A stretch of 64,000 nt of DNA, taken from positions 45,831,249 through 45,895,248 of the forward strand of contig OY294050.1 of NCBI GenBank assembly GCA_958510825.1. The letters are read 5' to 3'. Shown one piece after another: positions 36,072 to 46,249 of this stretch (its first letter is position 1; every line of letters starts with the position of its first letter). Source of the stretch: Brachypterus glaber. Lineage: Eukaryota; Arthropoda; Insecta; Coleoptera; Kateretidae. The notes under the pieces were generated by a model. That model was given only the letters and a program-made list of their open reading frames with translations. It did not search any database and had not been told where the DNA came from. The translations under genes were made by a program, and so were the position numbers.

Positions 36072-36190
36072 AAATTTGACTAACTCATGCGACTCTTCCT
36101 CTCTCTCGAATTTTCGTTTCTCTGTTTACAGTAACATCCACAGTTTTATTGGTATTATGTGGTATTTCCCTAGTGATTTTTTTTACGTTG
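36072..36190 (+). repeat. left member of a distant inverted repeat (partner 39705-39815)
   Basis: catgcgactcttcctctctc and acagtaacatccacagtttt recur inverted 3.6 kb away (gagagaggtagagtcgcatg, aaaactgtggatgttactgt). It may be the terminal repeat of a large element filling 36.0-39.8 kb. Confidence 0.7.
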
Positions 36191-36211
36191 GTTATTCTGT
36201 ATTGTTTTTAC

Positions 36212-36422
36212 GAGCGCCTAATTATAGCTACCCGCACCGAGATTGTTTTGGTTTTTTGTTGTTTGCGGGACGTTAATTTACTTTAGCGTTGGTTAACGGT
36301 GGTTTTGTGCCTGTTTTTAATTTGTAAAAAATTGGTTTGGATTTAGAATAATATATTGAAAAACGGTTAGCCCTCTACTACGCAGGCGCATTTCGGGTGC
36401 GGGTAGCTATAACTAGGCGCTC
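36212..36422. mobile_element. MITE with GAGCGCCTA...TAGGCGCTC ends
   Basis: gagcgcctaattatagctac (then ccgcacc) is inverted at gggtgcgggtagctataact (then aggcgctc). Arms are about 30 bp and the interior about 150 bp. Confidence 0.75.
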
Positions 36423-36483
36423 CTTTGTTTTTGTTTACCTTTCAGTAATCTGTTTGGCTTGTGGATTTTTTCGCTTTGTTCAT

Positions 36484-37095
36484 GTGTTTTGTTAACTTTT
36501 GCTGGATTCCGGGACATACAAAAATTACGGAAAATGGAGCAGCCGACAGAATAGCGAATGAAGCCTGGAAAATCTTGTGGTTCGAGTCAAAACGCATTTC
36601 CGTGATTACAACCAAGAAACAAAAGAAATCCTATTTATGAAGTGGAAAAAAGAATGGGACAGTATGGGACAAATTAAGGGAGTCCCTTAAAAGGACGCAT
36701 GTACTGGGAAAGGACAGAATTAAAAAAGAGAACATGGTTAATAACTTAGGACTAACCAGTAAAAAAACAACAAAAATATGTCATATGAGAGGTAAACACT
36801 GCTTTACCAACTCCCACTTGTTTAAAATTAACATAAAGGAAGACCCATGGTGTGGTGCGGAAATATACAAGACATCAAACATATCCTTTTTGAATGCCCA
36901 AGACACTCCCAACAATATTCATCCTTCTATGAGGCCCTAGCTAAGACATGCCCAACCCCTATTAGCCTAAATTCTCTGCTTGTGACCCCAATAAATCCAT
37001 AGCAGTAGAAATAACCAAATTCCTTCAAAATAAAAACTTAATTGTAGAAAATCAGAAGAGGAAAGATATCGGAAAGGAAGTTACCAGAATTTAGA
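36484..37095 (+). pseudogene. LINE ORF2 C-terminal part: end of RNase H and zinc-knuckle region
   Basis: Reads CWIPGHTKITENGAADRIAN, the last RNase H block (His of PGH and Asp of AAD are active-site residues in the family). After several breaks follow WCGNIQDIKHILFECPRHSQ, the post-RNase H zinc-knuckle-like block, and VEITKFLQNKNLIVENQ at the C-terminus. Stops and frameshifts are frequent. Motif order fits I/Nimb/Jockey-type LINEs with RNase H. It is not the same family as the 54.6 kb LINE, whose equivalent block reads WVPGHQGIDGNEKADDLAR. Confidence 0.65.
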
Positions 37096-37584
37096 AGTCC
37101 ACATGACCTGGTCAGAGAGCCTAGAGCAAACCCGAATTGGATTGGAGTGTTCAGTTGTATATTTATATTCAGTTTATAATATTTTACTATTTTTTTATCA
37201 TTGATATTTATATTTTCCCTTATTAGTAAAACAAACTGTGATTAGACAGACACTTTTGTGATCAAAGAGTTTTTTGACAAAAACTTTTGTGATAGACACT
37301 TGTGTAAGAATATTTTTAATATTTGATATATAAATCATATGTATACACCGTTTAAGAGAATACGAATATGACATCACAGTGCGTAAACTAAATAGCAATC
37401 TGTAGGGTCACTGGCATCTATTTCTTTTAACTTAATACATTTTTTTTTAATAGAAAATGTATACCAAAAAAAATTATTTATCAAGTCTTCAGAAATATAT
37501 GCAAATATCCATACAGAGTGCGATTTGTATTTTCTCATACAGTGTATAAGATATAATATATTATAAATCATATTTATAATGACC

Positions 37585-37965
37585 AGAGTTGATACTTTCA
37601 ATACAATAACAGGGTTGGACAACAGGAATATTAAATTATTTCTAATTTTTGGTCAGTTTGTTTAATACATATTTATGCTGAATAAGATTATATGTCTGTA
37701 CACAGACATAATCTTATTCTCTTATTCGGCATTGTCTGTATACAGACATAATCTTATTCGGCATAGATATGTATTAAACAAACAGCCCAAAAATTAGAAA
37801 TAATTTAATATTCCTGTTGTCTGACCCTGTTATTGTAATGAAAGTATCAACTTGGTCATTATTATTTCTTATTCGGCATAGGTATGTATTAAAGAAACTC
37901 ACCAAAAATAATTTAAAATTACTCTTGTCCGACCCTGTTATTGTAATGAAAGTATCAACTCTGTA
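37585..37965. repeat. palindrome of about 270 bp plus a third partial arm
   Basis: agttgatactttcaatacaa ... ctgaataagattatatgtct is inverted from about 37717 to 37856 (taatcttattcggcatagat, ttattgtaatgaaagtatca). A second, direct copy of the right arm follows at about 37868-37965 (ttattcggcataggtatgta ... aagtatcaactctgtatat). Confidence 0.75.
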
Positions 37966-38121
37966 TATTACATAGTGGAGAATCTCTATGTTAGATTCTG
38001 ATATTATTCTACCAAATATTACATACAATTTTTTTATAATAAAATTTATTAATATATTTATATACTTAATTTATTAAAACAATTTTTAAAATTAACTACT
38101 CGTCTATATGAAATATGTATA

Positions 38122-38829
38122 CAGTGCGGTCCAAAAGTCACCCCCCCCCCCTTTAACTTTTGAACGAGTTGAGATATCGACTTCAAATTTAGAACTCTTA
38201 AATAAGACAACTTAAACTATATTTTAGCATATATTTGATATTTTCAGCTCTTAAAATGTGGGCATGGGGGGACATTTTTGTTAAATGAAAAGGGGGGTCG
38301 TGTGATACATCATTTTAAAGCTTATAAAATTCTCTATTTACACTAACATTTTTTAATTTTTAAAAACGTTTTTTAAGGTTTTGATTTTTCAATTTTTTGT
38401 GCTAAAACATTCGATTTTTTAAGTTTTTTTATAAATTTTTATTTATGTCAACTAAAATTAGTTTAAAAGTATAATTAACATTTTTTTATGATGAAATTAG
38501 GCATTTTTAAAAAATTATTTGTTTTTTTTTAGAGGAATTTTGACATTAATACCCATTTTCAACCCCATTTTAAACCCATTTTTTTTTAATTTAAAAATAT
38601 GGAGTTAAATGGAGAATTTTATAAGCTTTAAAATGATGTTTTACACGACCCCCTTTCCATTTAAAAAAATGTGCCCCCATGCCCCCCTGCCCACATTTTA
38701 AGAGCTGAAAGTATTAAATATATGCTAAAAGATGGTTTAAGTTGTCTTATTTAAAAGTTCCAAATTTGAAGTCGATATCTCAACTGTTTCAAAAGTTAAT
38801 AGGGGAGGGGTGACTTTTGAACCGCTCTG
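38122..38829. mobile_element. Tc1-type MITE, copy 3
   Basis: cagtgcggtccaaaagtcac to gacttttgaaccgctctg, flanked by TA. It is very close to copy 1 in the interior (acacgaccccctttccattt, attaaatatatgctaaaaga). Confidence 0.8.
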
Positions 38830-39704
38830 TATAAACATTAAATAAAAATTGATATATATTAGGATTACTACAGTAATATTTTGGTCTTAAAGGTCTTCGT
38901 ATGTCCCAAGGTTGCTCCAGCTAAGGCTATTTTAGTATTATATATTTTCTTTGATGCATACTTCCTTATGCTTATCTGCACATAAACTCGCATTTTTATT
39001 TCCATAAGTTTGTTGGTTATTATCATACTGGATGGCATAATTTCATTACTCTACAATTAAAGACATTAATACTATTAATTAAAAAGTAATGGGAAAATCC
39101 AAAACCTATAAATATCTACATGTTTTATAGAAAGCTTATGTAATCCTATAAAATTGTTTTATAGGTCGAAGTATGAATTTTTTTATGAATTGTGTACCTA
39201 TAGGTTTTTTGGAAAACCTTTGTCCAAAAAAAAAATGTGAAAACTTATAGATACTTACACGTTTCATAGGGATTGTCCTACTAAAAATTTCCAGTAGGTC
39301 TAGGAAAATATCTGTTCAAAAACATAGAAAACTCATAGATGCCTACGTTTCATACAGATTTTTCTACTTAAACTTATAACAACAAAACAGAACAATTGAA
39401 TAGGTTTATGCATAGGGATTTTCCAATAGGTCTCTATTATAGTCTCTATAATAGGTCCTTTTTGACTGAGAAAGCTGATATGGTCACTACACCACTTGGT
39501 TTGGTTTGTTTTAACTTACCCTTTATCCATAGTCAACACAGATCTGTGATAAAACATTATTCCCCACAATCCATATCTTATATATTTATATATAGTCATA
39601 TATTGTTTTTAGATTTATATTCAGTAAAAATCAAAAGTTTATTTATATTTTTCAAAGTTAACCTCATCTTGTGATTTTGACGTCTGTGTTAAAACTTCAC
39701 TGTC
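38830..39704. repeat. degenerate tandem segments, no gene
   Basis: Between about 39095 and 39420, words of the type aaaaCTTATAGATACTTACACGT and catagggattttcc recur three or four times at roughly 100-140 bp spacing. Weak similarity only. Confidence 0.4.
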
Positions 39705-39815
39705 CAAGATAACCAACATAATAAAAAAACACCAGATAATACCAATAAAACTGTGGATGTTACTGTAAACAGAGACACGAAAATTCGAGAGAGAGGTAGA
39801 GTCGCATGTGTTAGT
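39705..39815 (-). repeat. right member of the inverted repeat with 36072-36190
   Basis: See the left member. Orientation is opposite and identity is high over about 90 bp. Confidence 0.7.
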
Positions 39816-39829
39816 CACTTTGAATACGT

Positions 39830-40128
39830 TAATATTTTATCTAGTATGTAAAATCTGTGACATCAAGTCAAACATTGAAAACCATACAAGAACCATCCAG
39901 GTTAGTGATCATAATCTCAGAGGGGGGGAAAATATAATTTTGCCCATGCATAGACTTGCACTAACTGCAAAAAGTTCCTACCTTATGCCAATTAAACTTT
40001 ATAATCACTTACCTCATAATTTTAAGTCTATATCGTCAACAAAGATGTTTAAACAAAAAGTAAAAATTGCTCTTTTAAAGTATAGTTTTTATACAGTCGA
40101 AGAATTTTTCTCTACTACCTTTGCCTGA
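39830..40128 (+). pseudogene. LINE ORF2 C-terminal fragment
   Basis: The frame ending at 40128 (TGA) contains LRGGENIILPMHRLALTAKS, IKLYNHLPHNFKSISSTKMF and YYTVEEFF-like KYSFYTVEEFF. This is the LRN...P..R....S..Y.G..LYN.LP...K......F...L...L....YY...EF pattern seen at the end of many insect Jockey/CR1/RTE-like ORF2 proteins. About 130 bp of 3' untranslated sequence and a short GAATCTT repeat (40263-40278) follow. Everything upstream is missing, so it is a 5'-truncated copy. Confidence 0.6.
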
Positions 40129-40475
40129 TACTAGTAGTTGTACCTTGGTCTTTTCTGTTTTGTCTGTTGGTCACATATTATTTATTTTATATTTGTTATT
40201 TATTAATGTATTATTTATTAATTTGACACGTCATCATGTATTTATACCAAAATGACTAATAAAGAATCTTGAATCTTTATGGCAATAAGATGTTTCAAAT
40301 TTAAAATCTCTATTTTTTAAAATAAAGAAAAATAGAGGGTGTTTTTACCTAATTTACTTTTTCAGATTCTTCCGAAGAAGAAAACTTCTGGTGGAAGAAA
40401 TAGGTTCCAGGCTTACAGTGGGATATCCTTGTTACAAAAATACTTTAGGAACTTTTGTACTTATTATATCCTTGT

Positions 40476-40872
40476 ATATATGAGGCGGAAAGGAAAAAGG
40501 AACCTCTTGTCGGCGATGTCAATTTTTCAGTAAAGTCGTAATTAGTGGTTTTGGTTAAATTATCGATTTTCGGATTTTTGCGATTTCTTACAGTTTAGTT
40601 TGTCCTTTACAAGTTGTTATCGATTAAAAAACCTTTTGTGTCATACCTTAATTTTTTAAATGTAAAAAATAAAGAGTCTGTGTTGTTTTGAATTTTCAGG
40701 TGTTTTTCTCAGAAAGCCCGTTTTCATTTTATAAAATTCAAATGCCCGTAACTTAAACAAAAAATCATAGACATGATTTTTTCAGAATTTAGGGCCTAAT
40801 TCAAAAATATTAATAACTAAAAACCGGAAATTGCCGACAAGAGGTCCCTTTTTCCTTTCTGCCTCACATATA
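40476..40872. mobile_element. TIR element with TATATGAGGCGGAAAGG ends
   Basis: tatatgaggcggaaaggaaa ... aacctcttgtcggc is inverted at gccgacaagaggtccctttt ... tgcctcacatata. Arms are 43 bp with few mismatches. The 310-bp interior is without coding sequence. Confidence 0.75.
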
Positions 40873-41044
40873 CTCTTAATAAAAAACTAAAATTATTTTT
40901 TTTTATTAAAAGTTAAGAAAATCTTTGAAAATATGGTGAATGCGCCACTTCGATATGAAAAAAGTTAATTAAGGGTCAGATCTTTCTAATAATATTTAAA
41001 ACGAAAGAATTTACATTAAAGTAAAGTTTAAAAATATAATTATT

Positions 41045-41245
41045 CATTAAAATTTTGGTTTTCAACATTTTATTGTTTAATTTTTCGTCCACGAACCGTG
41101 AAACTTCACCTTCAAATTAATTTTTCTGGAAAACGGTTAGTTCTACAGTGTTACAACAAGAGTACCTTTTTTATGTATTTTGACCTGAGGAACCATATAC
41201 CAAAAATAAAATTACAAAAAAGTTACACAGAAAAAAGTTTGGACT
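41045..41245. repeat. dispersed repeat, copy of 9440-9640
   Basis: cattaaaattttggttttc, tttaatttttcgtccacgaa and gagtaccttttttatgtatt occur in the same order as at 9440-9640. Confidence 0.75.
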
Positions 41246-41520
41246 TTTCGCAGCTCGTTAAGCATTTGTTTTTTTAATAAAAAATGAAGCGCTCGGTAGA
41301 TTTTTTAAATTTTCGCTGAAAATCATATATATGGACGGTACTATTGAATGGTAAAGGAATTTCAGGGCTTCCGAACCAAAAAAACTCCCTCAAAAAGCAC
41401 CATGTATACTCGATGACAATATAATTTTACATAAAGTCTCTATTTCACTCCCAATGGCGATTTCTCCCGTTAGATTAGACAGGGACAAAAGTTCTACCCA
41501 AAAAGGATAGAAGACTTACA

Positions 41521-41610
41521 TACACTCCCACTTCCACCCAACCAAACAAATTCTGTATTTGTTCTTTGTTTAACAAATACAATATTTGCTTGGCCGGGCG
41601 AAGAGTGTAA
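41521..41610. repeat. hairpin, diverged copy of 41714-41797
   Basis: tacactcccacttccaccca, acaaattctgtatttgtt, then aacaaatacaatatttgctt, ggccgggcgaagagtgta. It is an imperfect inverted repeat. Confidence 0.6.
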
Positions 41611-41713
41611 CTTTATTATTTTTATTAAAGAAATTACTGGCGCCATCTAAATTTTAGTAGAATTATCTTATTCTACAGATTCACATTAGCTATGTTAGTT
41701 CGTGCCGCTCAGT

Positions 41714-41797
41714 GCTACACTTTCCGGCCAACCAAATAAATACTGTATTTGTTGTATGAAAAACACAGTATTTATTTGGTTGGCTGGAAAGTGTAGC
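41714..41797. repeat. 84-bp near-perfect hairpin
   Basis: gctacactttccggccaacc (then aaataaatactgt) is inverted at acagtatttatttggttggc (then tggaaagtgtagc). About 33 bp of stem surround an 18-bp loop. It could be a MITE or a small-RNA precursor; sequence alone does not decide. Confidence 0.8.
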
Positions 41798-42493
41798 AAA
41801 AATGAGATAGAGATAAGGTAGACGTCTTTTGTTTCATAATTCTAGTTGTAGAGAGCTCCATAAGGGTTGCTTTACATGTTATGAAAGGATAACTGAAAAA
41901 CTTGAAACTCTTGAAAACCACATTCTATTGCCGTCACAAACATATACACATCTGTTCCCAGACAAGAAACCATCCCTTTAATAAGTGGTATTGTTCGGTT
42001 ATCGCTAATTATTATTAATTATTATTTACACCAATTAATTAGTTATTATTGGAATTTCTAATTTGGCAAAACGCAACTTAGTTTTTTGTTCTTTAATTAT
42101 TGACTATTTTTGTCGCGCATATATTTGTCTCTTTCTTGTCTTTCCGCACCCGGAAACTGAAGAGGACAATTAGTACTGATATACTCATGAAACGGGTAGT
42201 ATGCCGTCGCTTCGCTTATATTAAACGCCGTATGTGTTTAACCACGCTTTACCATTAACCATTATATCGCTTTATGTGCCTTTTGGATTTATTGCATAAT
42301 ACAGAGGGCCCTCATCACCAATGCAATTAATGGAAGATCTACTGGCGATGGAGTAACACAAGGTAGGAAAGAGACATTCGTTTTATTATATTAATTTTCG
42401 CCCTTTTTGCCCTTGCCGTACTCTCCCAAGCCACCAAAGATACTTGAACCACCAAAGCCAATGGAGCTACTCAGATTCTGAGTAGTTATACAG

Positions 42494-42672
42494 TCACACC
42501 CTACAGGTATCCTTGGAGACAAAATTACTGATCACGTGAAAATTGACATTTTAGCACTCCTGCAATTATGCCTTGATCAAGACTCTTTTGTTTTTAATGA
42601 TAAAATTTATATCCAACCCGACGGTCTAGCATGGGTAACCCATTTTCAGGCTACCTTTCAGACATCTTTCTT
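42494..42672 (+). pseudogene. Penelope-like reverse transcriptase fragment
   Basis: Reads HPTGILGDKITDHVKIDILA, LLQLCLDQDSFVFNDKIYIQ and PDGLA, then (one-base shift) MGNPFSGYLSDIFLS. The pattern F.FN...Y.Q..G.AMG.P.S..L.DIF is the region before the catalytic palm block in Penelope-like reverse transcriptases (usually Y.Q..G.AMGSPLSP). The fragment stops at a C-run next to an FB fragment. No GIY-YIG domain seen nearby. Confidence 0.55.
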
Positions 42673-42678
42673 TCTTTA

Positions 42679-42905
42679 CCCCCCCCCCCCTGGGGGGTGA
42701 GGGGGTAAATATTTTTAAATGTTTTCAATATTTTCTTCAAAGTTGGTATATAAAGGTTTTTGGGGTCGGCGAAAATGAATCTGATAATAATTTTTTTAAA
42801 CTTCACCCCCAGGGTTAGGGAGTGAATATTTTTAAATATTTACAATGGTCTAGTGAAAATTGGTACATAGGGGTTTTTGAGGTAACTAAATCGGATAATG
42901 AAAAA
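42679..42905 (-). mobile_element. FB sub-repeat fragment
   Basis: ggggtgagggggtaaatatt, ttggtatataaaggtttttg, gaatctgataataattt and a second unit. No termini. The left edge is a run of C. Confidence 0.75.
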
Positions 42906-42907
42906 TT

Positions 42908-43404
42908 CTAATGCGTTCTAATGTGTTCTGGCAACCATATACAACTATACCGATGCGCAGAAGAATTTGGTAAAACATATTTATGCGCAGAAGGGTTTAA
43001 TAATACATACAAATGCGCAAAGGTGTTCTGCCAAATATATACAAATATACTATGCGCAGCAAAGTTTGGTAGAACATAGTTATGCGCAGAAGGGTTTAAT
43101 AATACATGGGAATGCTCAAGAGTCTTCTGGTAAACATAATTAAAAATAAACACATTTATGCTCAAAAGTGATTAATAATACATACTAATGCGTAAAAGTG
43201 TTCAGGTAAACATGTACATATATACCATGGGCAGTAGTGTCTGGTCGAACATATTTATGCGCAAAAGTTTTTAATAATAAATACGAATGAACAAAAGTAT
43301 TCTGGCAAACACATATAAATATACTATGCGCATAACCGTTTGGTGTAACATATTTAATAAAACTTACGAATGCGCACAAGTGTTCTGGCAAACACATACA
43401 AATA
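42908..43404. repeat. minisatellite, about 100-bp period, five to six units
   Basis: Anchor words of the type gtgttctggcaaacacatac occur near 42924, 43023, 43122, 43199, 43297 and 43379, each followed by actatgcgcag and tttaataatacata. Spacings of about 99 bp are multiples of three, which creates long open frames on the minus strand (NPSAH, YVLPN) that need no coding explanation. Confidence 0.75.
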
Positions 43405-45025
43405 CCCTGCCCAGTAAAAAAGCTTTCATTTTTTTCACCTCCTTGATTGATGGATTTTTTATTATCAGTAAAAATAAAAAATCATAACTGCGATCCTGCG
43501 ATCCCTGACAACGTAACCTCACTTCTTTAAATGACATGCATCTACGAGGAGCGATTATTTCACACTATATATTCCAAGCTATGTGCATGCCTGAGAAATA
43601 TAAAATATATCGTCTTCTAAATTCTGAAATATCGTATCTGAAAAATGCCTCCCACTAAAAAAAAAAACACCAAACCAGCAAACTACCAAACCAAACCATT
43701 ATTAACGTGAACCAACGCCTCACATTAAAAAAAAAACACCAAACCAGCAAACTACCAAACCAAACCATTGTTAACGTAAACCAACGCCTCCCATTAAAAA
43801 AAAAACAAACCAGCAAACTACAAAACCAAACCATTGTTAACGTAAACCAACGCCCCCATTAACAAAATCAAACAGAAATTCGTGAGTATTTTAACAAGTT
43901 CATTTTTGTGGACCTAAAACTGCCTAAAAGCAAAAGATTGTTAAAATACTCACGAATTTCTGTTTGATTTTTTTAATGGGGGCGTTGGTTTACCTTAACA
44001 ATGGTTTGGTTTGGTAGTTTGCTGGTTTGGTGTTTTTTTTTTAATGGGAGGCGTTGGTTTACGTTAACAATAGTTTGGTTTGGTAGTTTGCTGGTTTGGT
44101 GTTTTTTTTTTAATGGGAGGCGTTGGTTTACATTAATAATGGTTTGGTTTGGTAGTTTGCTGGTTTGGTGTTTTTTTTTAATGGGAGGCATTTTTCAGAT
44201 ACGATATTTCAGAATTTAGAAGGCTATATATTTTAAGAATCAAATAGGATTATATTTAGGCTAAATAATTTAGCTTTAGCTAATCAAAAAAAAAAAAATA
44301 AGAAAATCAGTGCGCATGCGCTGGATTTTACTCATTACTGCGGTCAGTAAATAGTGAATTATCGCAGTTTATTTCGAGGCACTTATTTTTATAAACAACT
44401 GAACTATAGCACTTGTACTATTGTGCACATTTTTTAAATGTTTATTTAGATTAAATTGCGCAGAAAACACTTTTTCACAATGGAAGCAAACTACAGGCAT
44501 TTTTAGACATTTGAAATAGTGTGAATAGCTCGTCTAATAAGAGAAAAATAACCTATAAAAATATACAACAGATATTTCTCAGGCATGCGCATAGCTTGGA
44601 ATATATAGTGTGAAATAATCGCTCCTCATCTACGTACCTCTAAGATTTTAGTTTTTTAACGTGTAATGCAAATTGTTAGTTATATACATATATGTTTAAT
44701 TTAAATTGTTAGTTATATACATATATGTTCAACTGTTGTATTGATGTAGGGAGCCCTGACGAGTAAGTTTTCATAAACCTTTTCAAATTTTATAATTTCG
44801 AAAAATGTTAAATTTTCTTAAAAAAACTTATATTTAGGGTCTTGCCCTGGTGATGTTTTAAATAACGAAAGCGCTAGGCGAAGATTTTAAATTATTACAC
44901 TAATTACTTAGTCAAGTTGGTTTTTTATTATTTCAACACAGTGTACTGTCACAAACCCAAATTTAATAAAACATCAATTTCACGCGCGCAGGTGAAAAAT
45001 GGGAAAGCTTTTTTACTGGACAGTG
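43405..45025. mobile_element. FB-terminated element carrying an internal palindrome, next to the receptor gene
   Basis: The left end ccctgcccagtaaaaaagct and right end gcttttttactggacagtg are FB termini in inverted orientation, 1.6 kb apart. The interior is not the usual sub-repeat array but a separate palindrome (43541-44637). The right end lies 175 bp from the start codon at 45201. Confidence 0.7.
43541..44637. repeat. foldback palindrome whose arms are 66-69 bp tandem arrays
   Basis: Each arm has three tandem units (caaaccagcaaactaccaaa, ccattgttaacgtaaaccaa on the left, inverted on the right). The centre lies near 43920 between gaaattcgtgagtattttaa and ttaaaatactcacgaatttc. Outer parts also mirror: gaggagcgattatttcacac faces gtgtgaaataatcgctcctc. 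A 330-bp unpaired stretch (about 44240-44570) interrupts the right arm. Confidence 0.85.
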
Positions 45026-45200
45026 CATTTTTATGTAGACTAGTGTTATTTAAATATATATTTTATATAATTGTTTAATTAAATTAGCAGAACTTCATTA
45101 ATCTAATAAAGTTTTATGTCTCTTTACAACAATTCTGCGTTTTATTTTATTTAAATATTAGTTTAAACTTGCTTAGGCTTTACTTTGGTACATATTTATC

Positions 45201-45959
45201 ATGGATTCAGAAAGCTATGTTTCTTGCTTACAATATGTCAAATATTTGATGATGACAGCAGGAGCATGGCCCTTTTTTGTAACTAAGAACAAAATAATAA
45301 GTACATTTATAAGATATGGTTCTATAATTATCGGCAGTTGTTTTATATTTTTCATGATAAGTCTCTGTATTAGAACAATTATTGACTATCAGAAAGGAAA
45401 TGAAACGGACGTGGTTAACTTAGCAGCAGTATTGGTAATTATGGTAATATCCGCCAAGATATATTGTTTGAGGCAAAAATATTTTAAACCTATCCTGTCA
45501 GCAATCCTCGAATACGAAGAACGAATAAAAAGGAGTACTCAAAATATAAATTATATATATGTGATTCATATTAAAAAAGTTTTACTTTTTTCTAGAGTGT
45601 TTGTTGCAGGTTTCGGCATGGCAATTTTAATTCTATATATATATATATTTTAACTACAGAGCAGGTAAAAAGTTTTCAACTACTCCTTTGTATTTATATG
45701 GCCTAAGTGAAGAAAGGAGACTTTTAATATTAATAATAGAGTTTATTGGTGGTTTAAGTGTTGATTTGTACTTCACTCTTTGCCAAGGGGCTTTATTATC
45801 AATTGTTGCAAATATTCTAGCGAGGTTAAAAGTTCTATCGCATCTTATTATTAACATGGAAACATTTGCAGAAGAAAGAAAGCATTTATATAAAGACAAA
45901 GATGATGCAATTTATAATGTATTGAAATTTATTATCAATGAACATCAAAATATTAAACA
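45201..45959 (+). CDS. odorant receptor, first exon (7tm_6-like), one frameshift
   Basis: Opens MDSESYVSCLQYVKYLMMTA, then GAWPF, the N-terminal pattern of insect odorant receptors, followed by hydrophobic segments at about residues 35-55, 68-85 and 135-150. The frame closes at 45651 within a TA run. A second frame, offset by one, continues from about 45640: AGKKFSTTPLYLYGL, VDLYFTLCQGALLSIVANIL, ARLKVLSHLI, then NVLKFIINEHQNIK. The last block is the conserved I..H..I segment before the cytoplasmic loop of the family. One lost TA unit explains the shift exactly. The exon ends AAACA|GTAAGTG (GT at 45960-45961). These receptors are seven-pass, inverted-topology ligand-gated channel subunits working with Orco in antennal neurons. 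The order cannot be judged, and the ligand is unknown. Confidence 0.75.
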
Positions 45960-46249
45960 GTAAGTGTTTCATGAAAAAACAAGCTGTCCAGATATGTAAT
46001 GCTACGCATTCTATTATATATTATTCACAGAAAATGGTATATTGCATTTTCCCAAATACTTAAAAAAATAATTTTCATAAAAAAATAAGTAAAAAATACA
46101 TTTAAAAAAAAATATCTTTTTTTGAAAAACGAATGATTTTGGAAAAAAAGGTTAAAAAATTTATTTTTAAAGTTCTTCAAAAATTTTCTTTTTGTAAAAA
46201 ATGTTTGAAAAAAAATAAAAAAAAATTAAAAATTATAGTTTTTTTTATT

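Noticed and set aside
36578..36592. tRNA B-box-like word (ggttcgagtc)
   Set aside because: It lies inside the LINE RNase H remnant, with no A box or cloverleaf around it.
42908..44215. CRISPR-like regular repeats
   Set aside because: There are no uniform unique spacers. The units are contiguous tandem or inverted repeats in a eukaryotic, intron-bearing context.
43973..44219. Small proteins of three repeats on both strands
   Set aside because: They are produced by the 66-69 bp tandem arrays of the foldback palindrome, and no other coding sign is present.
44757..44815. A second hammerhead-like motif (CTGACGA ... CGAAAA)
   Set aside because: No pairing stem can be drawn between the two core strands.
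45605..45660. A roughly 50-bp intron in the receptor instead of a frameshift (GCAG|GTTTCG to ACTACAG)
   Set aside because: The resulting phase is wrong and the third hydrophobic segment would be removed. Loss of one TA unit is simpler.
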